A stretch of DNA of 64,000 nt from Liolophura sinensis (GCF_032854445.1 NW_027018095.1:1-64000); one strand, 5' to 3'; shown: positions 44,426 through 57,585, counted from the stretch's first letter. Numbers and translations are program-made. The notes: generated by a model not told the origin, from the sequence alone.

Positions 44426-45185
44426 TTGTTCACCAGTCCCACTTGTGAAAGCATATACCTATGTAAAAGTTTAGGTGCCATTTATATTTAAGGCTGTGTG
44501 CTACATGAGTTGACGTCCTGTCCTTTTCACCCATGTAAGTAAAGCCATTGGAGGAAAGAAGTGATTTAGTTCATCAACATAGTTGTTGTCTAATCAGTGA
44601 GACATTCTGAAATATACAGCTGTAAGAGCAGACCAGTTAATGAACAGTTGACAAAAAATCTGATGTGAATCAAATATCTCATCACCGTTATCATAAGTTA
44701 AATATGAAGGCTTGTTCCGGATTACCTCTTTTGTGTAAAATGAATGAAGACGGAGAAAACAGAAATGGCTAATTATTCAGTTTTGCGTTCATTTTGATCT
44801 TCCTCATCAAGAGCTAGAAGATAAGTAAAAAAGCATTTTAATGTTGACTAAGCCAGAGGCTTTTGGAATTTAATTACGTAAATGTTTATACATTGTATTA
44901 GATCTCATGCCCTAAACACAGGTCTTGGCTTCACACTTCAGGCTAAAATATAATAAAACTTGGCATATTGAAAACTATGTAGTCACCCTATATGATCGAT
45001 TCATTTCCTTCAGGTAATGACCTATAATAATCAATTTTGTTGACAAGTGCACTGTTTTAATCAGGTTTTTTTCCACCGTGTCAAACTTCACCCCACATTA
45101 CTCGACAGATCTCGTTTCGTTTTGTGCCAAAAAAATTAATTCTGTTTGAGCTGATTTGCTTTAAATCTTGAAAAAAATAGCGATG
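44426..45185. other. No gene seen
   Basis: About 760 bp without a recognised gene or repeat. Confidence 0.4.
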
Positions 45186-45415
45186 AGCGAAGCCAGGGTA
45201 TATTCTACTTTATGACATCATTATATACTGGGTGCCGGGTATCATCAGGTACGGAATATGTAGATGACGCTCAGAAGCACAGCGGTGAGAAGGCTGGGTA
45301 TGTTATACTTTTATGACATGATTATATACTGGATGCCGGATATCATCAGGTACGGAATATGTGGATGACGCTCAGAAGCACCGCGATGAGAAGGCTGGGT
45401 ATGTTCTGCTTTATC
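45186..45415. repeat. Tandem pair, about 101 bp unit
   Basis: Two units with the theme TATACTGGRTGCCGGRTATC then ATCAGGTACGGAATATGT, GATGACGCTCAGAAGCACMG and GAGAAGGCTGGGTATGTT. The step is 101 bp. Confidence 0.85.
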
Positions 45416-45499
45416 GAATTTCCTCCACAGTAAGATGGAATCTGGGCATACTGAATTGCTTGAAAGAGGTGGTTGAGTTTTGCACTACAGTTTTGACCG

Positions 45500-46060
45500 T
45501 ACATGTAACCAGCCATGTACACGAACATAATGTGAGAATGCCATGTAACCAGCCCTGTACACGAACATAATGTGAGAATGCCATGTAACCAGCCATGTAT
45601 ACGTACACAATGTGAGAATGCCATGTAACCAGCCATGTGTACGTACACAATGTGAGAATGTCATGTAACCAGCCATGTATACGTACACAATGTGAGAATG
45701 CCATGTAACCAGCCATGTGTACGTACACAATGTGAGAATGTCATGTAACCAGCCATGTATACGTACACAATGTGAGAATGCCATGTAACCAGCCATGTAT
45801 ACGTACACAATGTGAGAATGCCATGTAACCAGCCATGTATACGTACACAGTGTGAGAATGCCATGTAACCAGCCATGTATACGTACACAATATGAGAATG
45901 CCATGTAACCAGCCATGTACACGAACACAATGTGAGAAGGCTATGTAACCAGCCATGTGTACGTACACAATGTGAGAATGCCATGTAACCAGCCATGTAT
46001 ACGTACACAATGTGAGAATGCCATGTAACCAGCCATGTATACGTACATTGTATGTCATGT
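45500..46060. repeat. 40-bp tandem array
   Basis: About 14 nearly identical units, theme GCCATGTAACCAGCCATGTA then TACGTACACAATGTGAGAAT. High similarity suggests recent expansion. The minus-strand ORFs (repeating HGWLHGILTLC) are artefacts of the period. The unit is unrelated to the 40-bp unit at 39456. Confidence 0.95.
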
Positions 46061-46792
46061 ACACAAATTTGTACAACATGGCTAATTCTCGCAATAGACG
46101 GAGATGAAAGTAATGTCTATGTCACGTAAACTACCAGCGTTGTAATGCCCTTGTTAGATTTAGACTAATGTTAATGTCACGTGAACTGACGATGTTGTAT
46201 TGCGATGTTAGATATAGACTGATAATTAACAATGGGAATACAAAACCGTTTTTATAATCGCCTGGAAACAAGGGGACAATTTTCAGACAGAAAGAACCTG
46301 TTTTTTGTTGGTTTAATGTAATATTTCACCTAAGAATTTATATTTTATTTTATAGGTTTATATTTTTTGAGAAATAATTTAGAAATTTAAAACTTTCCTG
46401 TATACAAAGTTTCCTATGAAAACATCAGCGGTCAGAGCAAAACCCTGAGCGAGGTAAAGTGACAAAAGGCCAAAGACCTGGTATAATAAGGCGAGGAGTC
46501 GGTCATTTTGCATGAAACTGTGCACCTCAAGAAGCGAAACTGACTATTGCTGTGATTGAAGGTCAGGCCACCTTCTTTTTCGGTTTTTTGTTTTACTTCT
46601 CTTTTCCTGTTGTATGACAAAAGTGCGTCTTAAAGCTCAAAACATACACTGAAGCTACTCTGTATCAGTGTTATCGATGTATGTCATGAAATGGAATAAG
46701 GATTGCCTACTCCAGCCACACTGAAATATATTTGTCTGTATTAGACACTGCAGAGTGGAAAATTCTTGAGCAGAGCTTTAAACATCAATCTA
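46061..46792. other. No gene seen
   Basis: About 730 bp without a recognised feature. Confidence 0.4.
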
Positions 46793-47024
46793 ATATTTAT
46801 TTATTTATTTGATTGATTTTACGCAATATTCAAAAATATTCCACTTATACGACGGCGGCCAGAAGTATGGTGGAAGGAATCCGTACTGAGCCCAGGGGAA
46901 ACCCATGACTATCCGCAGGCTGTTGAAGGACCGGAGAGGACGCCAGCTGGGCTTGTACCTATAGCGACCGCACTGGTGAGAGGTGCCTGGGTCACTGATC
47001 CTCAGCCAGGGAGCACCCACCAAC
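46793..47024 (-). mobile_element. SINE family 1 copy
   Basis: Tail TTTATTTATTTATTTGATTG on the left, body ACTTATACGACGGCGGCCAG and AACCCATGACTATCCGCAGG, head CTCAGCCAGGGAGCACCCAC on the right. The terminal loop (AATATTTTTGAAT on the complement) is recognisable; the stem is only partly kept. Confidence 0.82.
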
Positions 47025-50000
47025 CCAGTAAATAATCAATACATTACAAATGTAAGTTTTAGCTTGATAATATCGCTACATATTACATATATCATGATGA
47101 GTTAATGATAGACGGCCAAATGTAAGATGCTCGTACGATTTTGGTGTAGTTGTCACATGTTGCGTCTAAGCATATTGTCACCAGAGTGGAATTAATGGCG
47201 ACACTGTGTTTACTATGTCCCTTGCAATAATCTGGTAATTGTGTGTCAGCCCACTGATAGGTCTGCGGATGAGTCAGGCCATGCACATGATTTGGCTTGG
47301 ACAAGTAGACCTATTGTTCAAAAATCTCACATCTTGTGCCGGCAGACGTTTTTATAACTAATCCCGTAACTTCCTTTCACCTGCCTGTCTAGCAAGTCAG
47401 AACGTGTCAGGTACTTGTCAAGTGAGTGAGAGAACAGGTTCTAAACAGACGTTTGATTTAGTATAAAAGGCCTTACTTTAACTTGGCAAGGCAGATAAGA
47501 ACTTACTGTCACATTAGTAGGTTTGTGTACTCCTACACTGCAAATCCAGAGTGTGTTCTGGTAGGCATTAAGGAGACTATTTCATGTCATTTATTCGGTT
47601 ATATTAGACGTTCCGACCATTAATAAATTGTGTATAGTTGTTGTTACATTATAACACTATGTTCTGGATTTATTTTTGTGATCACTGAGCCACTTCCCCG
47701 CTAGCTCCCCACACAGCGATTTATGGACAGCGGCTCCGTGATAATAACTAACAATTAGTTCGTGTTTTCATTTACATTTAGTACTACACGGCCTATATCT
47801 TCACTCACACGAAACAGGTGTCCAAAGGGGAAAAAAGAAGCGAACTTCTATCGTTCATTTTAGCGTTTAGTCAGCATTTTTATAATAACAAATATCATGA
47901 GTCAGTGCAAAATTTATTAGGGATGAAGAACTTTTATAGGAATGAAAAGATAGCCTCTAACCGGACAAGGCCTTAAAATTAATTAATCTTATGGTAGATA
48001 TATTTTTTTCTCAGAATTTATTGCAACTAAATAAATTAAATTTTGCTTCTATTTCTCACATACAAGAGATGCTTTTTCTGTTTTTCTTTATAAAATACAG
48101 TAAAATTATTGAAATTCCGTGTCCAAGCCCAGGTACTTTCTCTGACGTCCGCGATGGATGGGTCAGCACTACTTTTATCTTAGAATCCACCGCTACAAAT
48201 TGAAGCATAAAATCCAGGGACAGTGGAATGCCTAGACCAGGCTCAGTGTTGCTTAGATTTATTTGCCATTTGTTTCAGAACTGAGCATGGATCTAGTTAT
48301 ACAACAATTTTTTAGGAATTTTGTAAACATTTATTAGGGGTTAAAACCATCATCATAAACCCTCCGGGAGTTCTCGACTGAATCAGGAATACCCCGGCCG
48401 CGCATCTGCAGCTAGGCTGTTTAATCAGGGTCGCTGATGGTCTTTGTAAATATTAAAGTAGGCCTACCGTATCAACAGTACAAACAGTGGAAGAAATATT
48501 CTTCCAGTATATACATTTTCCGAGAAAGTTATATTTATCACTTACTACTGATTTAATTATTATACGGAAAATACCATCGGCGTTAGAGAACTAGAGCAGA
48601 CGTGATGTCTGTGCTGTGGATAATGGAGATGTGCTGAAGTTGTGTCAAGACGACGTTTCACGAAACTTTAACTGGCTGAAAAACATCTAAAAGAATATTT
48701 AAAGACAGATTAAGAGGCTTTGAATGGTAGTCTTTCAGTGAACATAAACATCAGTCAGATGCGGTTTTTCACTTTAACGCCAAGTGCATAAATGCTCTCG
48801 ATAATAATTGAGGTGAACCACAGATTAAATATGGCTTCGCAATGGGCAAAAGGTACTTACTTGACTCGTTCCATTGCGGTGAAAGAATAGGTACGTCTTG
48901 TCTCGTTAGTATGTTCACAGAAATTGGACACAGACCCCCATTACAACTTCCGTTTTTCGGTAGGGACAATTGCAGTTCTGTGTATTTTAGAGTGTAAAGT
49001 CTTTTTTGCTGCCAGCCTACTGTTTTTGGTGTACACGTGCTTGCCCTGGTATCAAAATGATGGAAATTGTCTAAGCTTTGGGCGGGTATGAGTTTTAATG
49101 ATGAAAGTGTGAGAATTCTGGGCGAGAGGACACAAAGAGACAGGTGATGAGGCCGTGAGCGACGTCCCCTTGGCGTTGCTAGGCACCCCTCCCAGCAGGC
49201 CGGCATGGGAAAGGTCCGGATTTTGACGGTCAACCTAAGTTCTTGGGCTTGTCTCCTAAAAAGTATACCATTGAAGTACATTTTACTGGCACAGTATTCG
49301 CATGGCTTATGTGCATGCTGGCTTGGTAAATCCTTTTTCTAAATGAGGCAGGAAATAATCATCCTTGTTTGATGCTGTTGCTTAGGGATGCAAAATAGTT
49401 ACACACACCCCAGCTACTCAGGCAACCAGTTATCCAGTTTGACATTTTGTAATGTATATGCTCTGTTTACATGAAGTTTTTCGGCCCCTTTCTTGGACTT
49501 ACTCTTTAAGACAATCTGGACAACTGCCTTATTTGACATTTTTTACGCTGCGGTGAATTCACGCTTTTAAGTTGTACGTTTTGATCTATCAGTTCACTTG
49601 TTGTCAGATATTACTTGGTTTGAGAATAGCCAACACTATTCCCTCAAATTAAAAGTTTTCAAACAGATCCGTTCACACCAGGTGTCTCAATTTCTTTGGG
49701 TAAAACAGGCAGCGCTATATATCTTCTAAATTTTCTAAAACCATGTCTGGTGCTAAATGGAACGATTCTTTGTTTTTGCCTATTAGATGAAAGGTACTGA
49801 CCAGAAAATATTTTCTGACAAAATTCAAATACTGACCTTGTTTGTTAGGGATATACAGTCCTGCTATGGATGGGCATTCATCTGACCTAGGTGAGAGTTC
49901 GGCTGGAAAAGCGAAAGCGGTACATTACCTGATCAAGATAAACTGGTCAGATGGATTTCTGACTGCCACACTATATCGCACTTCTCTGAAGGTGATTGCA

Positions 50001-52061
50001 GATACTCAGCACAACATGTGCATTCATTAAGTGGGGAGGGGGGGGGGGGTATTTATGTATTTCTCTTTCCCCCGAAAATCAAGTGACGAATCATGTGACT
50101 GCTCGGAGACAACATAACCTGTTTGCTCTCACTCTCGTACAACAGTTGCTTGTTCCTTGCAACCGCACGCCATTGTAGACAGCGTAGGTGACAGTTCAGC
50201 GGTACCACCCACTTGCGGTCTGGCTTCACAAGCCTCAGCGCCTTGACTCCTGAACAATAGCAATGAACATTATATGTTGGCGTAGCCCCGAGCCTCAGGA
50301 AGTCTGACCTCACACCCCGATGAATGTATATTGTGTTAAATAATCCGTTTTTTTGTCATCTAATAAATGTTTGAAACATATACACTGATCTTTGGTTGCC
50401 TGCACAAGATGCCGATTTACACACGTGCGTAGTCGTGAAATGACATAGAAAAGTTAAAAAAAAACAGTTTTCATTTGTAAAATACCGCAAACTGCCAGAC
50501 CCCAGCAAGGTGATGCCCATCTTTGAGCTCTGAAAGCTTAATATTATGTATCTTAATAATATATTAATGTACTAATATAATATATTTATATATACTAATA
50601 TATTTTGTCAAACATGATAAATTGTAACGTAATATCAGTATTAAGCTGTAAAATATCAATAAACGACACTAAGCTGTAAACTGTTAGACGAAATACCATT
50701 TCCTCTTTTGACGCAATTAACAGACTGCAAACTAATCGATTCTCTGGATTTAAAAATCGGTACTATGTTGCATAACGAGAAAACCGTAAGCCTTACTTAA
50801 TACTTACGGAATACGGAATACCAATATCAATATCATAACCAGTCCAAATTGTGATGTCCTGTAGAAACTATAGGTTATTCACGTTTTATTTTATTTACTT
50901 TACCGTTTCATATGGCCCTAGACATGGTAAAGCTTCCACTGTTTATAATGCTAGTCTAGGCTTGGAGTGCCGTAAGTGACCTAAAGTAACTCAATGAATC
51001 CACAGATTAAGATTCGATTATCAGATGGTACATGTGATTGTTAACATAACTAGAGAAATTAAATCAAGTCGATAAAGTGCATGACACATAAAAATGTGTA
51101 GTTGTTACTTCTTATATATGCTGACAAATGAGTCAAAGAGCGATTCTGCTGCGCACATACTGCTATGCGACATGGGCACATAGTATAAACATATGGTTAT
51201 CAACTACAGATATGTTAAAACTTCTTGGGCAATTCAAAGGCCATGTAGCACAGTTTAGTGCAAAAAACAAAATGTTCAGTCATTTCCGTACAAATTCCCT
51301 TGTGTGACGTTATATTACCCATTTGACGCTACCATGCCTTCAAAAACTCCAGTTGACGTCTCCTGCTCAGAAGACCACGTGATATGCGTGAATGAGCTTA
51401 GTCAAAAATTTTGTTTCTGTAAACACTCGATATTAGTAGGATTATATGAAGATGTGAGAAAATTCATGCATGGTATATGAATGAATGGAAGTTGTGCTGG
51501 GCAGGAAACCATTTCATTCAACAATAGAACTATCTTGGCTAAAATGGTTCATTAACATCTTATGTTTCTCGTATATATTCCTTGCCATTAAGAAAGATAT
51601 TGATACAAAATATAAGGGTATTATGAAAGTCAGGAAATATCCCAAACTTTCATTTTGTAGCTATATAATATCCCCGATCCCAACTACCGGTACTAATTTT
51701 TAATCGTAGAACTCATTATTTCAGTCTAAGAAACACCGTGTCAGTATATTATATAAGCACCTGAAATACTGCATTATTTTTGTCAGTATATATTCCATTA
51801 TATTTTCAGCATCGGAGAGATCTACCAAATTGTCTTCAGCATTAGGTGGACTGTTAGCAGAACTATTTCAACCCAAAGGGACATGCCGCACGTCTTATTT
51901 TCTCAGCATTACAAACTCTTTGTAAGTTGTTTTAAGTTTCCGTAAAAGTAAAACTTTCGTTTTTGTTCATTTTGTATTATTATGGTGCATTATGGTGTGC
52001 AACTTTGAGGAGGCCGGCTAGATCATACTTTCAGCATTATGGAAACCTGTGCTGTTAAAAT
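47025..52061. other. Long stretch without a supported gene
   Basis: About 5 kb. The only long frame is 48769-49281 (minus, listed separately). A G-rich stretch (GGGG at 50033-50036, G12 at 50038-50049) may form quadruplex DNA. I see no exon with a recognisable domain and no tandem or dispersed repeat shared with the rest of the window. Confidence 0.45.
48769..49281 (-). CDS. Hypothetical 170-codon ORF
   Basis: A true ATG start (MYFNGILFRRQAQELRL) and 170 codons, long for AT-rich intergenic DNA. The composition is rich in Leu, Ser, Pro and Arg. I see no domain, signal peptide or clear membrane segment, and there is no flanking homologue in the window. It may be chance or the remains of an exon. 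Confidence 0.15.
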   Translation of the reverse strand: MYFNGILFRRQAQELRLTVKIRTFPMPACWEGCLATPRGRRSRPHHLSLCVLSPRILTLSSLKLIPAQSLDNFHHFDTRASTCTPKTVGWQQKRLYTLKYTELQLSLPKNGSCNGGLCPISVNILTRQDVPILSPQWNESSKYLLPIAKPYLICGSPQLLSRAFMHLALK

Positions 52062-52270
52062 TGATTTATTTATTTAACTGGTGTTTTACCCCGTACTCAA
52101 GAATATTTCACTTATATGTCGGCGACTAACATTACGGTGGGAGGAAATCGGACAGAGCTCGAAAGAAACCCACCACCACCCGCACGTTGCTGTCATTCCT
52201 TCCCTCCTGCGGTCGGAGAGGCTCCCGTGTCTTTACGCCGCACTGGCGTGCTTATCCCCTCAGCCACGGA
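52062..52270 (-). mobile_element. SINE family 1 copy (diverged head)
   Basis: Tail TTTATTTATTTAACTGGTG at 52065, body CTCAAGAATATTTCACTTAT, GGTGGGAGGAAATCGGACAG and CGCACGTTGCTGTC. The head (CGCACTGGCGTGCTTATCCC then CTCAGCC) is recognisable but has substitutions and deletions. Confidence 0.82.
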
Positions 52271-52279
52271 TTATTATTG

Positions 52280-52485
52280 AAGAACACACGGGTATGTATA
52301 CATCAGGCATGGGTAAAACACAAATATGTGTACATCCGTTTTAGGGGCACCATTCCTGTGTGTACATCAGGCATGGGTAGAACACTAATATGTATACATC
52401 AGATTTAGGGAGACCGCTCCTGTGTGTACATCACGCATGACCAGAACCCATATATATGAAACAGATTTTGGGGGACCTCTCCTAT
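52280..52485. repeat. Three tandem units of 64 bp
   Basis: Theme TGTGTACATCAGGCATGGGT then AKAACACAAATATGTATACA. CATCAGG or its equivalent starts at 52301, 52365 and 52429. Confidence 0.82.
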
Positions 52486-55400
52486 GATCTATAGATATGA
52501 CATGGGGCTTTATGCACAGTAGTCCAAGGAACGTCATCTGGATAAAGTTCATGGTTTGAAATTGTGCAACATCCACACTATGTTCTGTACAGTACGAGCA
52601 GAATGCGGTCTTAAAACTGTGTACACTGCTTTCTACAAATGTGGTCAGCCACACACCGCTGTTGTGTCTGCATGAACACGCTTCTTTTCTGGCTTGTCCA
52701 TTTGATCGGAAACAACCGAGTTCCATGTATAACTGTATTTCTTACTATCTTTTGTGCCCTTCATCCCCAAACACATCCAGAATGTATCTGTATACTGAAC
52801 AGCTTTCCTCCATGGCCTTCCGGTCTGAAAAAGAAAAAAAAATCAGCATTAACAAAAAGCTAAAGAGACGTCGTTATTTATTTGAATTGATACCGAATGA
52901 TATGTTACTGCATTATCAATGAGGAAAGCAGACAAGCACAGCATTAGCCAGAAATTCTATAATTCACCATTTCAAAAATAGTAAGTATTATGCTTGTTGT
53001 TTTATTCTTATGTGTGACGCTAAGCATTTTACAACCCATCCTTTTTGTTGCTACATCATGAATGTGCCACAATGTAAGGAGTCATCAAGTAACAAATACG
53101 CGTACCCTCATCTGGTCTTCTCTGCATGGCAAGTGCTCTACTTTTAGAGCTCGATGGTTTCTAGTAATTCCAAAAAATGGCTAGCCACAACACCAATTCA
53201 GCTGCCGGTTACTGTGGAACACAAAAAGTTACAAATGTAAGATTTGTAACTGTTTTTTCATCCGCTAACGCTTGGCAAACTTTTAGGAAATGCAACATTT
53301 CGTCAGCAGCCACCGGAAAGGTTTAAATTCGAGAAAGGTGCCCTTTCAGCGATAATAACTTTCTTAGATTTAATTACTTTTCTTAGATTTAATTATTGTT
53401 TAATTATTTTTAAAAACCGTTGATTGGAGCATGGGAAAATTTCTTAATGTTTTAACTTTTGTTACTTCTCTTGAACAAGACAAGATGTCTCAATTTCAAG
53501 ACAGTATCTGACTAACAAGACATTTAGCTCTATGCAATATAATCTTAAACAATTGTCGCTTTTCTCACTATGATAAATGATAATAATTAAATCTTATCTT
53601 TTTTGATCGGCAAAGAGGAAAATGCGTGATCTGAATTTAGAAGTTTTCAGAAATATTCAGAAAATGTGTAACATTTTCAGCTGTATATTTATAACATTTA
53701 TTAATAGGCATATCTATAACAGGATAGGAATTTACGATTAAAATAAAGAAAAAGTTCTGCACAGTGAGTCTGTATCATGGTATAGTTTGCAGGGTGCAAT
53801 GGGCTTGTAAATCAGAATCTCGTGAATTCTATAGCTGCGGTTGCTATCACGTGGTAGAAGGGTGTCAATTCTTTGAAGAACAACCTTTTCACAATGACCA
53901 TCGGGAAGGCACTTATTGATTAACATAGGGTTCAACATAGTTCTTAAAACTGGCAAAATATTTTAATCTTGTGAGAATATGGCCGCCTTTTAGGTTGAGT
54001 GAAATTTGAATTCCATACCAAAAATACTTTAAGTTGATTTCAAGCTCCAGTTGTTAGTCTCTTTTGTGCCTAATCTTGTAATCATTCAATAACATCTTTG
54101 ATGGTATTCTGTGGTAAGTTCTATTTATAAGAAAAGATACTCCCTGGTCCATTACGGTTTTCGATATAAAAATTCTAGTGATAATAATTTTAAAGGGGTT
54201 GGGGGTGGGGAGGGGGGAAGAAATGAGTGATGGATGACAAACTCCTCACAGAGCCACACTCTCAAGCATTAGAAACGCTGGCTTTGTTAAAAAAACAGCC
54301 ACCATTGAAGTTGTTACTGTTAGTACTTTTCTGGTATATATAATAGTATATATAGCTGTATAGAATATACAACTGTGATTCGAACTAACACATATGACTA
54401 GAACTCAACTTTGACTTGCAGAGGAAATGGTATGTGTTCGCATGTGTGCTGACACCGCAAGGAGTTTGGCATGATGTTTATTTTCTTTCTATGCTTGACT
54501 GTGAGGTAGTAAAAAACAATGACTATAATTTTCTTTGTGAACATATAATACCCCATGACCCGGTATGCCTATTAGTAATCTGTAGTAATCTCTTTTTCTA
54601 CAGAAAAGAAGGGCTACATGACGGGTTGAAGTTGACAAAAATTAAGGATACAAGAACAACAACGATGCGAAAACTTTGTATATGGTGCTTACCATTTAAT
54701 AATCTTCTGAAAGCATTCGGATGACCTCTTGCTCATACATCCAGGCACATAACGTCCGTTTAGAGCGTCATAGTTACACCGACATACAAAATATGTCACA
54801 ATATGATAGAAGATTGGAAATGAAACATAAAGCGATGCACTGATTTTGCTTCGGTTTTGAAAATGGTGGCCATTGTTGCCTAAAGTGGAATGTTGGTAAA
54901 TCTACGATTGACGTAAACGGGACTCGAGTTGTACATATAGATATGGAGCCTGTCATACTGTAGACTGTCTCAGATGACCTAGTGTAAAACCTTGCCAAAG
55001 CAAGATCTGAAGTCAGGACCCAGGGAGCACAGCCGTTCTGGCAGGGTATCTTTGTGTAGTGTTAGGGGGTTGCACTGTGTTCTTGTATTTCTAAATACAT
55101 CTAAGATGCAACCTAAGTATTCACCGTAGAATACTTCAAGTTACAACACTGAACATAATTACGATAACTACACGTCTTAATCATTTCTGCAAGCATTAAA
55201 CAGTGGAGAATACGCGTACTGTATTTAATTACACAATATAGATACAGAGGCCTACATGTAAATGACACAATATTCGCACATAGTGCATTATTTTGTACTT
55301 AAGTAACGATGTTACATTTAGATATACATGTATGTTAATATATGTACAGTACTGACCGTGGTCTCCAATAAATGAAACTACAAAATTTGAAAATAACTTC

Positions 55401-55714
55401 ACAATAAATTATTGATGAATTTATTTATTTTGTTTCTCTTGTACTGTTACTCTTTTCTTCGCCCTTAACTACGGAAAAGAATATATACTGAAGTTAATGT
55501 ATTTTAACCTTAAAAGACGTAGAATATTAAATCCAAGCCATACACATGATTAAGCCTTTATGCTGAGTGCATTTCGTTACTGGACGTCGACACAGGGCTT
55601 GAATTAAAACAAATCAAAGATCAAAGCACTATTAACATGGTGGTACGTTAACAGGCCAGCAATAGGCTGCTTGCCTATATAATTCAGTTTCACAGATTGA
55701 ATTTTGTTGTTATG
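52486..55714. other. No gene seen
   Basis: About 3.2 kb of AT-rich sequence with only short ORFs lacking family features. A G-rich patch lies at about 54196-54222. Confidence 0.45.
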
Positions 55715-55885
55715 TTACATTTGGTCGCAAATACTATCGACCCAAACAATTATGGTCAACGATTGAGTGACCAGCTTTTTCCTTTTGACAACATGATTTT
55801 GACCAAGATTTTCTTGGTCAGTCAGTGGGCGGCCAACATTTATTTTTGGCCACGGCAACCAAATTCACCTCACACCGAATAAAAC
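55715..55885. repeat. GACCAA/TTGGTC repeat, copy 1
   Basis: Contains GACCAAGATTTTCTTGGTCA then GTCAGTGGGCGGCCAACATT and TATTTTTGGCCACGGC. The same run, with changes, recurs at about 56305-56385. TTGGTCA and its complement appear many times, giving self-complementary potential. Confidence 0.55.
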
Positions 55886-55989
55886 TCAGTGAAAAACAAG
55901 AGGGCAAGAAAGCAGAATATAAACACACCTAATACATATATACGTGCAGAATATATATTCTAATACTACACAGTCTGTTGTCTTGTTGT

Positions 55990-56475
55990 TCATTTTATTT
56001 ATTTGGTTAGTGTTTTACGCAGTACTGATAAATACTTATACTGTTGACAGCCACTATTAAAGATAGAAATCGGACAGGCCCCAGGGTGAACCCACGACTT
56101 TCCGCAGCTTTTCGAATCGACTAAATTTATTTTGTGGTCTGTTTCGACCAAAAATGTTTTGACCGAACTGGTCACAAATAACTTGGTCGGTCTGATATAT
56201 GAGTACATGGTCATGCAGAAATACCTTGGTGTTGGCAAAAAAAATGGTCACAGTAGCATAAACAATTATGTTTCGAGGTCGTATAACCAGGTTTTTTTTT
56301 GACCAGATAATTCTGACCAATTTTTTCTTGGTCAGTCAGTGGTTGACCAGCATTTATCTGGTCGCGGCGACCAGGTTCTGCCCACTTCAAGGCTGACACT
56401 ACCCACTAGGTTACCGTAGAGGTTCGTGAGTCATATCGCTGCACTTGCACGCCAACCACTCCACCACCAGGGCCC
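55990..56475 (-). mobile_element. SINE family 1 copy interrupted by another repeat
   Basis: The tail side and body are at 55995-56107 (TTTATTTATTTGGTTAGTG, AACCCACGACTTTCCGCAGC). The head side resumes at about 56388 and runs to 56475 (GAGGTTCGTGAGTCATATCG, CCAACCACTCCACCACCAGG). The 280 bp between belong to the GACCAA repeat. An insertion into the SINE is the simplest reading. Confidence 0.65.
56108..56387. repeat. GACCAA/TTGGTC repeat, copy 2, inside a SINE
   Basis: About 280 bp dense in TTGACC, GGTCAC and TTGGTCAG words; its right third matches 55790-55870. No transposase ORF is visible. It could be a non-autonomous DNA element, but terminal inverted repeats and a target duplication were not established. 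Confidence 0.5.
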
Positions 56476-56795
56476 AGTTGTTCAAAAGTGTCTTAGCTAA
56501 CACTGGTATTAACTCACAATTTGTAGTTAAATTTTAGCCAAAGTCAGCAGCCAAGGCAGTTAAAGTATAACATCAGCAGACTTATACTTCAATGTACTAT
56601 TACGTAATTATTTTGGGGCTAAGTACTAACTCGAAGACTTGACATACCTCTCACACGATTCATAAATATAATGGTGTGCTCTTGTCGACCAACCATAACC
56701 AAGATGCGGTGAGTTCATGTCTATTTATAGCTTGTGAGGTATTTCTCCTTTACTGTCACTTTTATATTCAACTCTTTAGTTTAGATTCAACTAAG

Positions 56796-56921
56796 ATGGC
56801 GACGGCTAGGTCTACAAGCAGATGGAATACTAAATGTTTAATCGTGGCTGCTGAGAATGGGGAGCTCCAAAAGCTTAAAGATCTTGTGCTGGGAGGAGCT
56901 GATATTAACTCGCGCGGTTGG
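56796..56921 (+). CDS. First coding exon of an ankyrin-repeat protein
   Basis: 42 codons from an ATG in a strong context (AAGATGGCG: A at -3, G at +4), ending at GGTTGG followed by the splice donor GTGAGT (56922). The peptide starts MATARSTSRWNTKCLIVAAE. Residues 15-38 fit the start of an ankyrin repeat: LIVAAENGELQKLKDLVLGG then ADIN. Ankyrin repeats are protein-binding helical pairs, so the mature protein probably has more repeats encoded beyond the window or further right. The intron starts in phase 0. No second exon was identified up to 60 kb. This is the only host-type exon I can support. Confidence 0.65.
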
Positions 56922-57489
56922 GTGAGTTTCTTGTTTGCTATATCTAGCAAAAAGGGAGCAAGACAAACGTCGTCTGACGCAGTGCTGTGGTGGGGGTCCT
57001 GTCGGTATTATATAACATTTTGACTAATACAGTACCAGAGTGAAGTTCTACCTGTGTTAATCGGTACTCTGACTAACACAGCACTTGAGTGAAGATCTAT
57101 CGGTGCTGCACAAAACCAACATTGTTTCAGTGTGCAGTTCTATGGGTAAGGGGCCTTATCTTTCACAGTACTAGTGTAAAGTTCTTTTGAATGTGCTGCT
57201 TCGTGATTTAAACATGCCGTACGAAGTGAATGCAATATTACCGATGTTAAACTGTAAACCAAAATCATGTGTTCATTCATTTGGATCCGTATGAACTATA
57301 CTGTCCCATAAAAGACGAGGGTAAACCCAGAACAGTAATGGCAGTGGTAGCAGGCGAAAGGAATAACCCGTGAAATCCGGCGTATTGCCAATTTTCCTCA
57401 GTTAGGGTTTTATTCTGACTGGTCGTATTTATGCTTAGACGTAGCACCTTACAACATCATTAGTACCATGACTCATCCTGTACAGCTCA
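56922..57489 (+). other. Start of intron with degenerate short tandem repeat
   Basis: Begins GTGAGTTTC. Between about 57000 and 57190 a theme CGGTATTATATAACATTTTG or CGGTACTCTGACTAACACAG, followed by GAGTGAAGTTCTA, recurs two or three times at about 55-60 bp spacing. No coding content is seen. Confidence 0.5.
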
Positions 57490-57585
57490 CTGCAAGGAGT
57501 TTCCTTCCACCCTAATGCTGGCCGTTGTCGTATAAGTGAAATATTCTTGAGTACGGCATAAAAACACCAATCAAATAGAATAAAT
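57490..57585 (+). mobile_element. SINE family 1 3' fragment, plus orientation
   Basis: CCACCCTAATGCTGGCCGTT, then GTCGTATAAGTGAAATATTC, TTGAGTACGGCATAAAAACA and CCAATCAAAT. It lacks the head. It lies in the presumed intron of the ankyrin gene. Confidence 0.85.

Noticed and set aside
45346-46094. Minus-strand ORFs with HGWLHGILTLC repeats
   Set aside because: Translation of the 40-bp array.
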